This document shows, in pieces, positions 50,377-61,241 of a DNA stretch of 64,000 bases. The stretch is taken from contig JBBHKE010000802.1 in NCBI GenBank assembly GCA_037447655.1, positions 60,453 through 124,452 on the forward strand, written 5' to 3'. Positions within the stretch are counted from its first letter, which is position 1. Each line of letters opens with the position of its first letter. Source of the DNA: Zygnema cylindricum (taxonomy: Eukaryota; Streptophyta; Zygnematophyceae; Zygnematales; Zygnemataceae). The position numbers were made by a program, and so were the translations under genes. The notes beneath the pieces are model-generated. The model searched no databases. It was given only the letters and a program-made list of their open reading frames with translations, and was not told the DNA's origin.

Positions 50377-51080
50377 CGGTACGGCCCCATGTAGTTGTAA
50401 CTTAGCGTACTTACTTTGGATTTTAGCGCGGATCCGGATTTCAAGTGTCTATATGTATTCTATGGAGATTGTTACTTAAGTTTGTGACGACTGTATACGT
50501 CAACACTACCCGTGACGGTTGTTACCGTATACAATTTGTCTTTGCGCACCGTATTTTTTCGAAACTTTTTGAAGCGTCGCAAGACACATCGTAATTTTTG
50601 AAACGGTTTGGCATGTCGCGTGTCATTGCGTGACATCGTAGACGTAGAGCCTTGCAGCCGTGGCTGTACGACATGCCTTTGCGTAAACCTCGCATGTCCG
50701 GCCGCCATGACTTCGCAGATTTTTCACCTTCGCAGATTTTTCAACTTTGCGTGAAATGACACTGCAGCATCGAGACCCCTGCAAAAAAAAACCGTACAAG
50801 GTACTACCGGACAAAACCCAACAACCCTGTACTTTTTTCAGGTCAAAACATTCTGAAAAAATTTCACACGTGAAAAATTGTTTTCCTATTGATGTAAACG
50901 GATTTTACTTAGCTTAAAACACATTGCCGATGTGCTTTATGATAAGTTTGACGATGACGTGACAGTGGGTCGAAAAAACGCAAGACGAATTTTTTTCGTA
51001 CATCCTAAGTTAGAGAATGACGCAAATTGTACTATACAAATTTGCGATTTCTTCGTACGGTCGCAGCTTAGGCAGTACGG
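50377..51080. mobile_element. PIF/Harbinger-like element H5, right end lost
   Basis: Left end CGGTACGGCCCCATGTAG after TAA. The interior is collinear with H4 (AGCGCGGATCCGG, CGTCGCAAGACACATCGTAA, GTGGCTGTACGACATGCCTT). The right end diverges after GCAGCTTAGGCA. No transposase. Confidence 0.65.
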
Positions 51081-51276
51081 CGCTAAGTTTGAAAGGAAAA
51101 CATAGATGTCCTATGCGCATAAAACGCACGGAGTAAACTAACGAATACTACGTTCCGTGCGCATAAAACATTTTCAAACTTTTAAAATTCGTAGGTAAAA
51201 TTCGTACTTTTTTAACAAGTACTAATAAAAAATTAAATATTCAATACCGTAAAAAAACTGATAAATGCAACGAACT

Positions 51277-51898
51277 AGCGGCGAGCGCCGGGATTTACGG
51301 CGTTTCCAACGGCGGCTTCCTTCTGAAGACGGAGTGGAGGACAGATGAAAATACGCGCGTGCAAATGAAGCAAAACGGCTCAAGGAAGCCGCCATTGGAG
51401 ACGCCATAAATTCCGCGACTCGCCGCTCAGATAAAAATACGCGTGCAGGACACCATAAATTCTGCGGCTCGCCGCTAAGATAAAAATACGCGTGCGAGAC
51501 GCCATAAATTCCGCGGCTCGGCGCTAAGATAAAAATACGCGTGCGAGACGCCATAAATTCCGCGACTCGCCGTTCAGTTTAAAATACGCGTGCGAGACGC
51601 CATAAATTCCGCGGCTCGCCGCTCTGATAAAAATACGCGTGCAAGACGCCATAAATTCCGCGACTCGCCGCACGTCAAAAATTCCGCGGCTCGCCGCTAA
51701 GATAAAAATACGCGTGCGAGACGCCATAAATTCCGCGACTCGCCGCTCTGATAAAAATACGCGTGCAAGACGCCATAAATTCCGCGGCTCGCCGCTCAGG
51801 TAAAAATACGCGCGCGCAAATGAAGCAAAACTGAACAAGCGGTGAGCGGCGGAATTTACGGTGTCTCCAACGACGGCTTCCTTCTGAAGACGGAGTAC
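51277..51898. repeat. Minisatellite of about 49-bp GC-rich units with inverted flanking copies
   Basis: About nine units with the core GACGCCATAAATTCCGCGGC, then TCGCCGCTAAGAT and AAAAATACGCGTGCGA, between 51395 and 51815. Two alternating versions (CGGCTC / CGACTC) suggest a two-unit higher-order period in part. At both ends (51277-51335 and 51839-51896) an extended copy lies in inverse orientation (AGCGGCGAG and GGCTTCCTTCTGAAGACGGA). Minus-strand frames read through as repeated SHAYFYLSGEPRNL-like peptides, which I take as compositional. Confidence 0.8.
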
Positions 51899-51929
51899 GC
51901 GCGCGCAAATGACGCAACGTTTTTTTTTA

Positions 51930-52192
51930 ATGCCCTTACAGTTTCCGTACATTATGTGATGTACGAATTTTACGAATTGTACAAAACAAGCGAATACTAT
52001 GTAGTAATCGGAAAAAAGTCCAAATCCGTACGAATAGGACACCTATGCTTATTTGAACACATGGTATACCGAGGTATGCATAAATTAGAGGTATTATTTT
52101 TTGGCGAAAGGCCTTGAACCTAAACTAGCATTGATAACGCTAATTGTTTTTTAACCCTAATTATTTCATAACGCTAGCAGCGATTCACGGTG
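51930..52192. mobile_element. Partial TA-type MITE M11
   Basis: Only the right part is recognisable: ACCCTAATTATTTCATAACG, then CAGCGATTCACGGTG-TA. The left end may have been lost where the minisatellite expanded. Confidence 0.5.
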
Positions 52193-52276
52193 TAGCTCTG
52201 CATTTTGAATAATCCACGCGTCAATTTCCTATCGGCTCCCAAAATTATATGCTACGAGGTGGAGGAGCTACAGTAA

Positions 52277-52824
52277 CACTGTGAATTGTAATTAGCGTTA
52301 TGTACACTAATTCCATGGCCCCAAACTTTGACTCTATCACCCTATATAGGGTATATAATTCTAATTTATTATTTACATTATTTAAGGTACTTTTTGAATC
52401 AGCGTTAATAGCTCTAATATAGTGTTAATTTAAATAGTGTGGCGTACGGTTGGTGTCTGACCGTGCAAAATTGTACCTTATTAACTAAAAAAAGTACAAA
52501 AAATGACTTAATACAGGCCGTAATCACGAAATTGAATTTTCACAAACCGCGTAGTGCAAACGTCATAATGACGTGAAATTGTATTTTTTGTCAGTTTATG
52601 TTCGTACCTAATTTACAGTAGAGATATCAGCGCTGATAATTAGTACGGAAAGTAACCCAAATTAGAGTCATTTATAAATTAGAGTAAAATTTGTTTTTCA
52701 CAAAATATGATTACACAAATTAGAGTTGAGAACTCTAATCATTTTTTTTCATTTTTTTACTCTAATTATTTGTTTTCATTTTTTTACTCTAATCATTTCT
52801 TTACTCTATTTTCGATTCGAGGTG
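52277..52824. mobile_element. TA-flanked MITE, long subfamily, copy M12
   Basis: Left end ACACTGTGAATTGTAATTAGCG after TA (decayed), right end TTTTCGATTCGAGGTG-TA. The interior has GTGTGGCGTACGGTTGGTGT and, like M14 and M16, many AATTAGAGT/ACTCTAATT words. Confidence 0.7.
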
Positions 52825-52826
52825 TA

Positions 52827-53700
52827 GTGTGTAAACCATACAGGATGCTCCAAAACCTTTGTCCGCAACCCAGCTCACTTACGGGTTGCGACAACCTCTA
52901 GGTTTTAACTTTTACGTCGCGACAATGTAGTAAAACGCTTTTGGAGTTTTGGTAATGATGGGACTTCGCCCTTAAGGTTTGAATTTTGAAAACCGAATCT
53001 CTACAACCGTGTCAAAACAAACCAGATCGCCCTTAGTTTTGGAAACTGAATCTCTATATGATTGGATTTCAGCTCTACATTTTTTTCCTTATGGTTTTTT
53101 CACGGGAAGTTTTAATGTGAATGCTCCAAATTCTGTACCTTGAGAGTACGAACCTGACCAGATACCGCCAAGGGGATTCGCAAAAAGACAATTCAGCATT
53201 CGTGCCTTGTACTCCTGAAAAAAAAAACTGCGGTACGGAAACCTCAAATGTGTGTCAGTTCGAAAGGTTTCAGCCGCATTCCGCGATTCCTTTTTTCAAT
53301 TTTTCTTTTCACATGCACCAAACGTCATACCCGATGAGAGGTACAAATTTATTTGTCGTTTTGCGGCGTCAGCAAAAAACCGCCGGGTTTACAAAAATCC
53401 AAAAAATATGATACGGTATCATAGAATCAACTGTACTCCAAACTTGCATGCGTCACTAAAATTTTGTACTTCCATGGGCTTCGGATTGCAGATTTATACC
53501 TCGCATCGGGTGCCAATAATTTCGCCCTCCAATATATTCCGATACGCAACACTTTGCGTAGTATTTTGCTGTCGTCAGAGGTCGCAAACGGTCAACCGAA
53601 ACCGTGACCGACCGTTAACCGACCGCCCGCGCCGGATCCGGAACGGATTCGGTTGCCAAATTTTGGGGGTCGGGCGGTTACGGTCGGTTGATTCACCAAT
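52827..53700. other. Non-coding stretch, no gene recognised
   Basis: Frames of 60-150 codons (for example 53252-53704) are arginine-rich and without motif. 53580-53690 is less AT-rich (CGACCGACCGTTAACCGACC). Confidence 0.4.
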
Positions 53701-53835
53701 CTGACCGTTGCGATTAAAAGGTAACATTCTCAGCTTCTTAACGGCGGTTTCAAATTGACAATCGGATAAGTGTGTACGGAGAAAATAAGTTTTAAGTGGT
53801 GAAAAAAACATTAATCCTAATAGCGATACAGTACT
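53701..53835. mobile_element. Right half of a short TA-type MITE (M13)
   Basis: Contains GACCGTTGCGATTAAAAGGTA, GGATAAGTGTGTACGGAGAA and the end CATTAATCCTAATAGCGATAC, matching the right halves of M3 and M6. The last bases are altered. Confidence 0.6.
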
Positions 53836-53949
53836 ACAGTATTGACTAAAATTTTATTTTACCGTGACTGATTGTGAGCTAAAAGTACTGAAACAAATAC
53901 TGTCATTCCCACTCTTAATGTATGTTAAAAAAAAAAAATCATGGATTTA

Positions 53950-54694
53950 GGGTACGGCCCCATGTATGTGTAACTTAGCGAACTTACTTTGTATTTTAGC
54001 GCGGATCCGGCGGACCGGGATTTCAGGAATCTCTATGTGTTTACTCGAAATTGTTACTTAAGTTTGTGACGATTCTATACGTCGACAATACCCGTGATGG
54101 ATGTCACCTTGTACAATTTGTCTTTGCCGCACCGTATTTTTTTGAAACTTTTTGAAGCGTCGCAAGACACATCGTAATTTTTTAAACAATTTGCGGATTT
54201 GGCATGTCGCATGTCATTGCGTGATATCCTAGACGTACATCCTTGCAACCGTGGCTGTACGACATGCCTTTGGGCAAACCTCTCCTGTCCGGCCGCCATG
54301 AATTTGCAGCTTTTTCAACTTTGCATGAAATGACACTGCAGCATCGAGACCCTTGCAAAAAAAAAAACCGTACAACATGCAGGCGGACAAAAAAACAACC
54401 CTGTAATTTTTTTCGTCGTCAAAAACTTATAAGTTTTGTTCACACATGGGAATATGTTTTCCTATTGGATTTACTTTGCTTAAAACACATTGCCGATGTG
54501 GTTTATGATAAGTTTGAATATGACGTGACAATGGGTCGAAAAAAAGCAAGACGACAAATTTTTGTACATCCTAAGTTCGCGGATGACGCAAATTGTACTC
54601 TACAAACTTGCGATTTCTTTGTACGGCTGCAACTTAGGCAACAAAGGATAACGACAGAAAAAAAACCCGTACTTAGCCACATGGGGTCGTACCC
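53950..54694. mobile_element. PIF/Harbinger-like non-autonomous element H4 (TSD TTA)
   Basis: Left end GGGTACGGCCCCATGTATG, right end CACATGGGGTCGTACCC, flanked by TTA (53947-53949, 54695-54697). 745 bp; interior collinear with H5 and, more distantly, with H1/H2 (AATGGGTCGAAA, CGACAAATTTTTGTACATC, CGCAAATTGTAC). Confidence 0.8.
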
Positions 54695-54879
54695 TTAGAG
54701 TTTTTAATTAATTAATTTTAATGGCGACGGACAGCGTAGAAAAAACTGGATAGTGTAGCGAACATTACGCCTTATTAACACCAATTGAGTCGCGACCATT
54801 TTTGCCCGTTAATCATAAAATATTGTTAACGGCGTTATCCAATGAAGTGATCTAAAATCCACCATGTGTCATTGCACTA

Positions 54880-55352
54880 CACCGCGAATCGTAATTAGAG
54901 TAATGACAAAATTAGAGTACAAAAACTAAAAAAAAATGTAGAGTAATTAACGCTAATTTATGTGATAGAGTTATTTCAACTATGAAATTTACTCTAATTT
55001 ATTTAAGTACTCTAATTTGGCACCCTAATATCCTCTACTGTAAATAAGGCATTCGTACAAAATTTGGCAAAACGTACAGTTTATAGTCATTATGACGTTT
55101 GCACTACGCGGTTTGTTAAAACTCAGTTACATGGTAACGACCTGTATTAAATCATTATTTGTACTTTTTTACTTAATAAAGTACAATTTTGCACGGTCAG
55201 AGGTCGTCCTTACTCAACGCTATTTAAAACGAACCTATATTAGAATAAAAGATGCTAATTAAACTTTACCTTTAATAGAACAATGAAAAAATTAGAATCA
55301 TTTACTCTACTTCATGTGAGAGAGTAATTTACTCTTATTACAATTCGCGGTG
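54880..55352. mobile_element. TA-flanked MITE, copy M14
   Basis: Ends CACCGCGAATCGTAATTAGAG and CTTATTACAATTCGCGGTG, TA on both sides. The interior shares CTAATTTATTTAAGTACTCT with M2 and, inverted, with M16. Confidence 0.8.
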
Positions 55353-55354
55353 TA

Positions 55355-55425
55355 ATTTATTATTTTTATATTATAATTTCGCATTAACACCAATAAATCA
55401 TTAACGCTAATAACGATGGGTGGTG
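55355..55425. mobile_element. Fragment of a TA-type MITE right end (M15)
   Basis: Reads ATTAACGCTAATAACGATGGGTGGTG-TA in its last part (55400-55427). It stands between M14 and M16. It may be the right end of an element into which M14 was inserted (inference). Confidence 0.5.
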
Positions 55426-55432
55426 TACTGTA

Positions 55433-55990
55433 CACCGCGAATCGTTATTAGAGTCAAAGTCACTAATTTGGGTTCTTAAAATTTGATTTTTTTCCTCAAA
55501 TAGGATACTTGATTTTAATTTTTCCTTGACGTTAATTAAGGCACCGTACAAAATAGCGTAAAGGCCGAAAGTACACTAAAATTGAAATAGTGTGGTGTAC
55601 GGTCGATGTTAGACCGTACTTAAATTTACCTTTACAAAAAATGAATTAAATCAGACGCGCACGCATAGGAACGTGCGCTAAAAATACTGGATAAGTCTGA
55701 CACTTTATTAAGTAAAAAAGTACAAATAATGATTTAATACAGGCCGTTATCATGCAACTGCGTTTTAACAAACCGCGTAGTGCAAACGTCATAGTGACTA
55801 CAAACTGTACGTTTTACCAAATTCTGTACGAATACCTTATTTACAGTAGATAATATTAGCGTGCCAAATTAGAGTACTTAAATAAATTAGAGGAAACTTC
55901 ATAGTTGAAACAGCTATATCACATAAATTAGCGTTAATTACTCTACATTGTACTCTAAATTTTTCATTACTCTAATTACGATTCGCGGTG
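55433..55990. mobile_element. TA-flanked MITE, long subfamily, copy M16
   Basis: Ends CACCGCGAATCGTTATTAGAG and CTCTAATTACGATTCGCGGTG, TA on both sides. The interior contains GTGTGGTGTACGGTCGATGT and a stretch that matches M14 in inverse orientation (AACCGCGTAGTGCAAACGTC). Confidence 0.85.
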
Positions 55991-55992
55991 TA

Positions 55993-56922
55993 GTTGCTGT
56001 GAATTCGTTTTAGGGTTTCCACTTCCCACACCAGCAGGGGAAATTGTACAGCTTGTGACTGTACATGTGACGCACTCCACGGCAAGGTAGCACTCGCCCC
56101 AGTTTGGGACGGAAACGCCCGTGTGCTGTAAATGCGGATTATACGTCGCTTCGAAAAATGCGATATTTTGGATCTATGCTTCGCGAGGTTGTTACTGGGA
56201 TGGGCTCGAAGTGGCACAAAATGCGTACGGATTGATAGGGGAAGATCTTTTCCCTGTGTCCGGAGTGACTCCGACTTCTTCGGACACGCTGGGCAAGTTT
56301 TCGGGAAAAAAGTACTGAAAATTCCTACGCGAAAAACAGTTAAACTAGCATAGAAACGCATAAAGCACAGAGAAACCGTAAAAAACAGGTACATCAAACT
56401 TCCGATGGGTACTTACACGTGTTACCCCTACGTACTTTTGTCGATACCCTAGGCTGAAAAAATCCGCATTCCGACTTTTCAAGTTTCCAATCAAGTTAAG
56501 GGCTCGGCTCCATCAGAACATTCCGTACGGAATGAACCGTTCCAAGTTTTCGGCCCAGTTATGCAGTACGGTACTGTACTGGATAATGAGTCATGTACTT
56601 TTGTCGAAACCCTAGGCTGAAAGGATTCGCATATCAACAATTTTCCAATCAAGTTAAGGGCTCGGATCCATTTGGGCACAACTACTAAAAAACCAAAGTC
56701 AGCTCGTATCGGAACGATGTACCGATATAGGTATGCCCGCGTAATGAACCAGTCCAAGTTTTGTGCCATCCACAAGTCACCACGTGGCATATAGCAGCAA
56801 AAGGGAGAAAATTAGGGAAGAACAAAAACATTTGAGAATGCTCCTTGTTGCGGCTATTTTAAATTTTTAACCATATTTAAATATTTATTGGATCGAATCT
56901 CAGTCAGGACAAATAATTTACT
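55993..56922. other. Non-coding stretch with a two-copy repeat
   Basis: A segment of about 80 bp is present twice, 165 bp apart (about 56428-56506 and 56593-56671: GTACTTTTGTCGA, CCCTAGGCTGAAA, TCCAATCAAGTTAAGGGCTC). Small frames on both strands have no recognised motif. Confidence 0.5.
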
Positions 56923-57801
56923 AGTGTTGTGTATCGGTAGGATTTGCCGATAACCAATATGGGACTTTTTTCGGGTATCCGATAATCGATATATTGGTAC
57001 GATATATCGACATTTGTCTTTATCGCCGATAAGTAGCCGATAATATCGGGTACTTATTGGTGATAATGCCGATAGCGATAATTGTACGGGGCGTACATAT
57101 AACTGTACGGAATGTACACTCAACTGTACGACTTAGTCTCCGGACGTGTACAAGCACAGAAAGTACAGTAGCCACCATGATATCTGTACGGTTTGGATAC
57201 GGATCCAGTAAAAACGATGTACCTTTCACATCCGACGCCATGGCTTTGTCCCTTTATTCCTTGAGATCCACTGGGGACATGCCACGTGTCAATCTGTCCG
57301 TTTTTTTGGCATAAGATGCCAAAAGAGCCATTTCGGGATGCCGGCGCTCACGCTGGCCCGTCCGCTCGTGTTTTCTCATTCCAAGTCGTCCGTTCGATTC
57401 CGGCGGCGCGCAAAATGTTCCTATGCGTCCGTTGTACTTTGTGTCCGCCGTCCTTTTACAGTTCCATGTTCACCAGTTTTTAAGTAAAACTACGTATGTG
57501 GCCGTAAAATTCCTGTTCAGTTAACCGGCCAACGTTTATGTGCTGCGCTGCCCGTAATAAATTGCAGTTAAACGGGAACGGAACAGGTTTTTATACGTGG
57601 CATGCCACGCTAAATAAAATCAATAAAATAATACAGTATGTTATAAAGTATTATTGTATGCATACTATATATTTGTTAAGTTATCGCCGATATGGAATTT
57701 GTTGGTCTCAGACCGATATATCGGAACCTCTGACCGTTCGATAACCGATAACTATCGGTATCGGTGTTATCGAGATAAGTTTTTTACCGATACACAACAC
57801 T
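56923..57801. mobile_element. Terminal-inverted-repeat element U3 (879 bp, MULE-like)
   Basis: Ends AGTGTTGTGTATCGGTAGG and TACCGATACACAACACT, flanked by perfect 10-bp repeats ATAATTTACT (56913-56922, 57802-57811). Subterminal ATATCGG/CCGATAT words as in U1 and U2. The interior has short CGTACG-rich palindromic zones and no transposase. Confidence 0.85.
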
Positions 57802-57811
57802 ATAATTTACT

Positions 57812-59548
57812 TATTTTGAAAGCCTAAAATCGTTTCGCAAAACTTTTTTAAGGGCAGTTTTGTGAATCTTGAAGTTTTATTATTTCTCGTGAACTCCACG
57901 AGAAATAGTTCTGATTGGCTGGTTGAATTTTGCGCGGCTATCGCAATCATTGAGCTTTTGTCGAGTCTATTTTTGCGGTTCATACGGCGCGACTTTGGAC
58001 CGAAAGTACCTCGAAGGAGCCGAGCCATCACCGGAGATTCGGTTGTAAAAGTCAAAGTCTAGCCGTTGACCGTAATTTCTTGGCCGTATAACATTCCTTC
58101 CTAGCCAGCTCAGATCAACGGAACAGTTTAATGGCCTATGCTCCACTGCAAGCGATTTCGGGTGAGAATGCAAATAAATCTGCCGTCCGATTAATGCTGA
58201 ATTGAAATCTGACGGCCATGAATTAAGATTCTAGTACTATTTGGCCCAATGTAGGCGAAGCCTCGTAGTACGAAATTCTTGGAAGCTGAAAATCTGGAAT
58301 CATGAATCGTCCTTTTGCTGTTTCATCTGTACGGATGTTAGAGTAACCTCCCCTAGACGTTTATTAACGTCCTTTTGGCGAGCTGTACAAATGAACGGTT
58401 TCGAATGTACGGACGGAGACGGAACGCTCACCGACTCGGACATCACCGTCGTACGGTTCCGTTCTTGCAATCATTTTTTATATGTACGTTACGTTACCTC
58501 TCTCGTATGTTTTTTTTAAAATATAACTTTCCAGTTGTCCTCCTGCTGCAAGTTTCTCAGTACAGACTTCCTGGCTGTCTGCTTTTCGGCAATCTGCAAC
58601 TTCCTGGATATCCTCTGTAATTAATAATCTCAATATTTTCTCTTTATTGAATGTCTGAAATAGCTAAATATAAGTAAAATGCTGAAGATTGAGTCGAGAT
58701 CAGCTAAAATTCATAGGAGATTATTAGCCATATCTTTTAACTTGTTTTACAGCAGTTTTTTTTAAATAAAAGGTGCAAATTCTCTGTTCATTCTGTTTTT
58801 GATTATGCTATTTTTTATGTTTCCGGAAGGATGTACTTAAACATATTTGGAGTTAAACATTATTTATTTGTGTTCTACAAGAGCAGTTGTTATTAACTGT
58901 AGTCCTGTTACATGACAGCCTGCCATTTTTATTGGAAAGTTTAATTCCGTTTTATGGTTTACTTTTAAATTTACCTCTGATTGAATGTATAATCTTATTT
59001 CCTTTTTCAGGTCTTATTTTATCAGTGAAGTGACAAGGTCGTGATTCTCTTTTGCAAACAGTATATAGCTGAATTAAAAACGAATTACCTGAATTAAAAA
59101 CGGATTACCTGTTCTTTTCAGTTAGAAATCACGACTTATTTGACTATGTCTTCTTTATTCAAAGAAGCCACCTCCTCTTCCCGTGCTTATTGAGTCTAGT
59201 TTTGCAAAGCAAAAAAACTCATATTCCAGCCATTTTCACAATTCCAGTTTTTTTGTGGTAGTCTGAAACCGGTCTATTTGAGCAACGTTTTGACTGTTGC
59301 AGCAAAAAATAAAGTTAGACTTTTTTGACGAATAGCAATCTGTCAACAATTTCAATGTAGCAGGTCTTACTTCACATCATTGTCCAGATTATTTTGTTTT
59401 TGTCTTTCATTGTTTGAGTAATATTGTGACTTGAAACTTCAACATTCAGTCAGACTTATCCAGGAAATGTGTTTTCCTTAAAAGCAATCGGCATGCTGGC
59501 TGACCAGAAAAGTCTTCTCGGTAATTTTTTATCCTTAACATTTTGAAG
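57812..59548. other. Upstream flank of the PH-domain gene
   Basis: 57820-58200 is less AT-rich and has short frames on both strands; 58560-58620 and 59461-59518 have exon-like composition, the latter ending at a donor-like CTTCTCG-GTAATT, but reading frames do not join to the exon at 59549. 58620-59460 is AT-rich and looks like an intron or promoter. Confidence 0.35.
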
Positions 59549-61187
59549 GAATCATCTGATTATGCCATCCAACAAGATCAAGGAAGCCGTTACTGGAACA
59601 TGATGGACAGCCAATGTATACAACTTGTCACGCTTCAAGAGGATCAGCAAAACGACAGACAAGCTTCCAAAGTATCTATAGACAATCCAGCTTCAAATAA
59701 AAACCAACAAGATTTCAAGATATCCAACGGTTCTGATGCAGAAGAAATAGAAGACAGTCACCTCATAATACAAGCCGGAAGTTGTGTCGAGAAAGATGAC
59801 GAGGTGGAGTACAACGAGGAAGAGGAGGACGAAGAAGATGGAGAAGAGGTATCCAGTGAGATGTCACAGCAGCATGATAATATTGACTCGGACGCCCCTC
59901 CAGTTCGTCATGCTTTCAGAAAGCCTTTCTTTGTTGGAAGCAGCAGTTATATGTTTAGACATCCAAGACGACGAAACCGTATATTGCAATCCGGTAACTT
60001 AGCGCCTATTAAAGAATCTGGACCAGTACAATTGCCGCCTTCAATGGTGAGCCAATCAGAGTTATTTGCAGCTCACCAATCAGCGTATGCTCACAGTATT
60101 ATGAGTCAAAGTAAGCTCCGGAAACTCTCTCAACTAGCCTTGGCTGGAGACCATCTGTATAATGGTGGTTTACCAGGAACGGCAGAAGGAAGGCAAGAGG
60201 GAATAAGGAATTCGGCTACACGAGACGCTAACGAGAATATGTTAGGAGGTGATAATCAATATATTCCTCCAAGGAGATCGCAGAAACACAAAAGAAAACA
60301 GGACTTCGATTCAGTGGCTGTCAGTTTTTGGTTGGCCGAGCTTCAGATTGGGAGTCAGGTCTTCAAGCTTAACAGTTTTGGAGGAACTGGAAGGCTGAGG
60401 ACATTTGTGGCCAAAGTGGAAAGGAGTGGACAAGTGAGAACAAGCTTACTCTCATTTTGTGGTTTCTACAAAATGTTGTCTTGTTGATCTTGTTGAATGG
60501 TTGCATTTGTTTTTTGTGATTTTAGTTCTCTAATATTTTTTGTTTTAACTTTAAGCAAAGCTCTTTTTTGATAACTGGCTTTTGGAAAACGAGGATGTAT
60601 CGAATTTCATATGTGCGTGCAAATCTCATCATGATTTGCATTCGATATTTTCATTTCCTTCATCAAGAAGCAGGAGATGTAACCTGGTCTATACAATTAC
60701 TGATTTGGTCCGAAACAATATTTTCAGGTGATATTGAGGTGGAGAAGAAGAACTCTTTTTGGATGGTCGATTCACACAGGTGAGCATGCTGAAATGAACA
60801 CTCCGTTTTGTTGCTATAATGCTCATGAATAAGTGTCAAGATTTGGATGTTAAGTGACTGGATTTGGATACTTCGTGGCAGGATTTGGATAAAGAGTGGA
60901 GGATTTAAATAAGTAGTGACAGGATTTGGATAATAGGTGATAGATTTTGGATACTTAGAGACAGAATTTGGATAATAAGTGATAGGAATTAGATTGAAAG
61001 CGACAGGATTTGGACTGACTTTTATGACGAATTCTGAGGATTTTTTTTTTTTTTGTGTGCAGTTGAACTGAAAGGCACAGAGGTGATCAATGAGGACCAT
61101 TTGGAATTCAAAATGAAGTTGAAGGATCGTGAAATTTTCGCTAGAGCACCGAATCTCGACACTTTCAAGTTATGGACGACTGGCATG
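59549..61187 (+). CDS. Acidic protein with a C-terminal PH domain (partial gene model)
   Basis: Three exons join in phase: 59549-60433 (295 codons), 60728-60779 and 61063-61187. The first ATG in frame is at 59600 (MMDSQCIQLV), but the frame is open up to an acceptor at 59548, so an upstream exon is possible. The N-terminal half is polar with an acidic run (EYNEEEEDEEDGEE, about residue 92), then a basic patch (FRHPRRRNR) and a KHKRKQ motif. From about residue 262 the order SQVFKLNSFGGTGRLRTFVA, VILRWRRRTLFGWSIHTVEL and LEFKMKLKDREIFARAPNLD with a final FKLW fits a PH domain: N-terminal strands with GG-T-G/R, then the closing helix tryptophan. PH domains bind phosphoinositides or proteins at membranes. 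A 16-bp microexon (61226-61241, between CACAAAG and GTGAGC) could follow. I do not recognise the gene; domain confidence is moderate, the gene itself is well supported by splice phases. Confidence 0.65.
60838..61020 (+). repeat. About 21-bp tandem repeat in the PH gene intron
   Basis: About eight degenerate units of GTGACAGGATTTGGATAATA between exons 2 and 3. Confidence 0.75.
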
Positions 61188-61241
61188 GTGTTTATTTTTT
61201 TATATGCTACTCATTTTTCACAAAGATTAAAGCTGCAACTG

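Noticed and set aside
51524-52042. 172-codon minus-strand protein with repeated SHAYFYLSGEPRNL units
   Set aside because: It is the translation of the 49-bp minisatellite; unit length is not a multiple of three throughout, so repeats recur in several frames, and no flanking domain exists.
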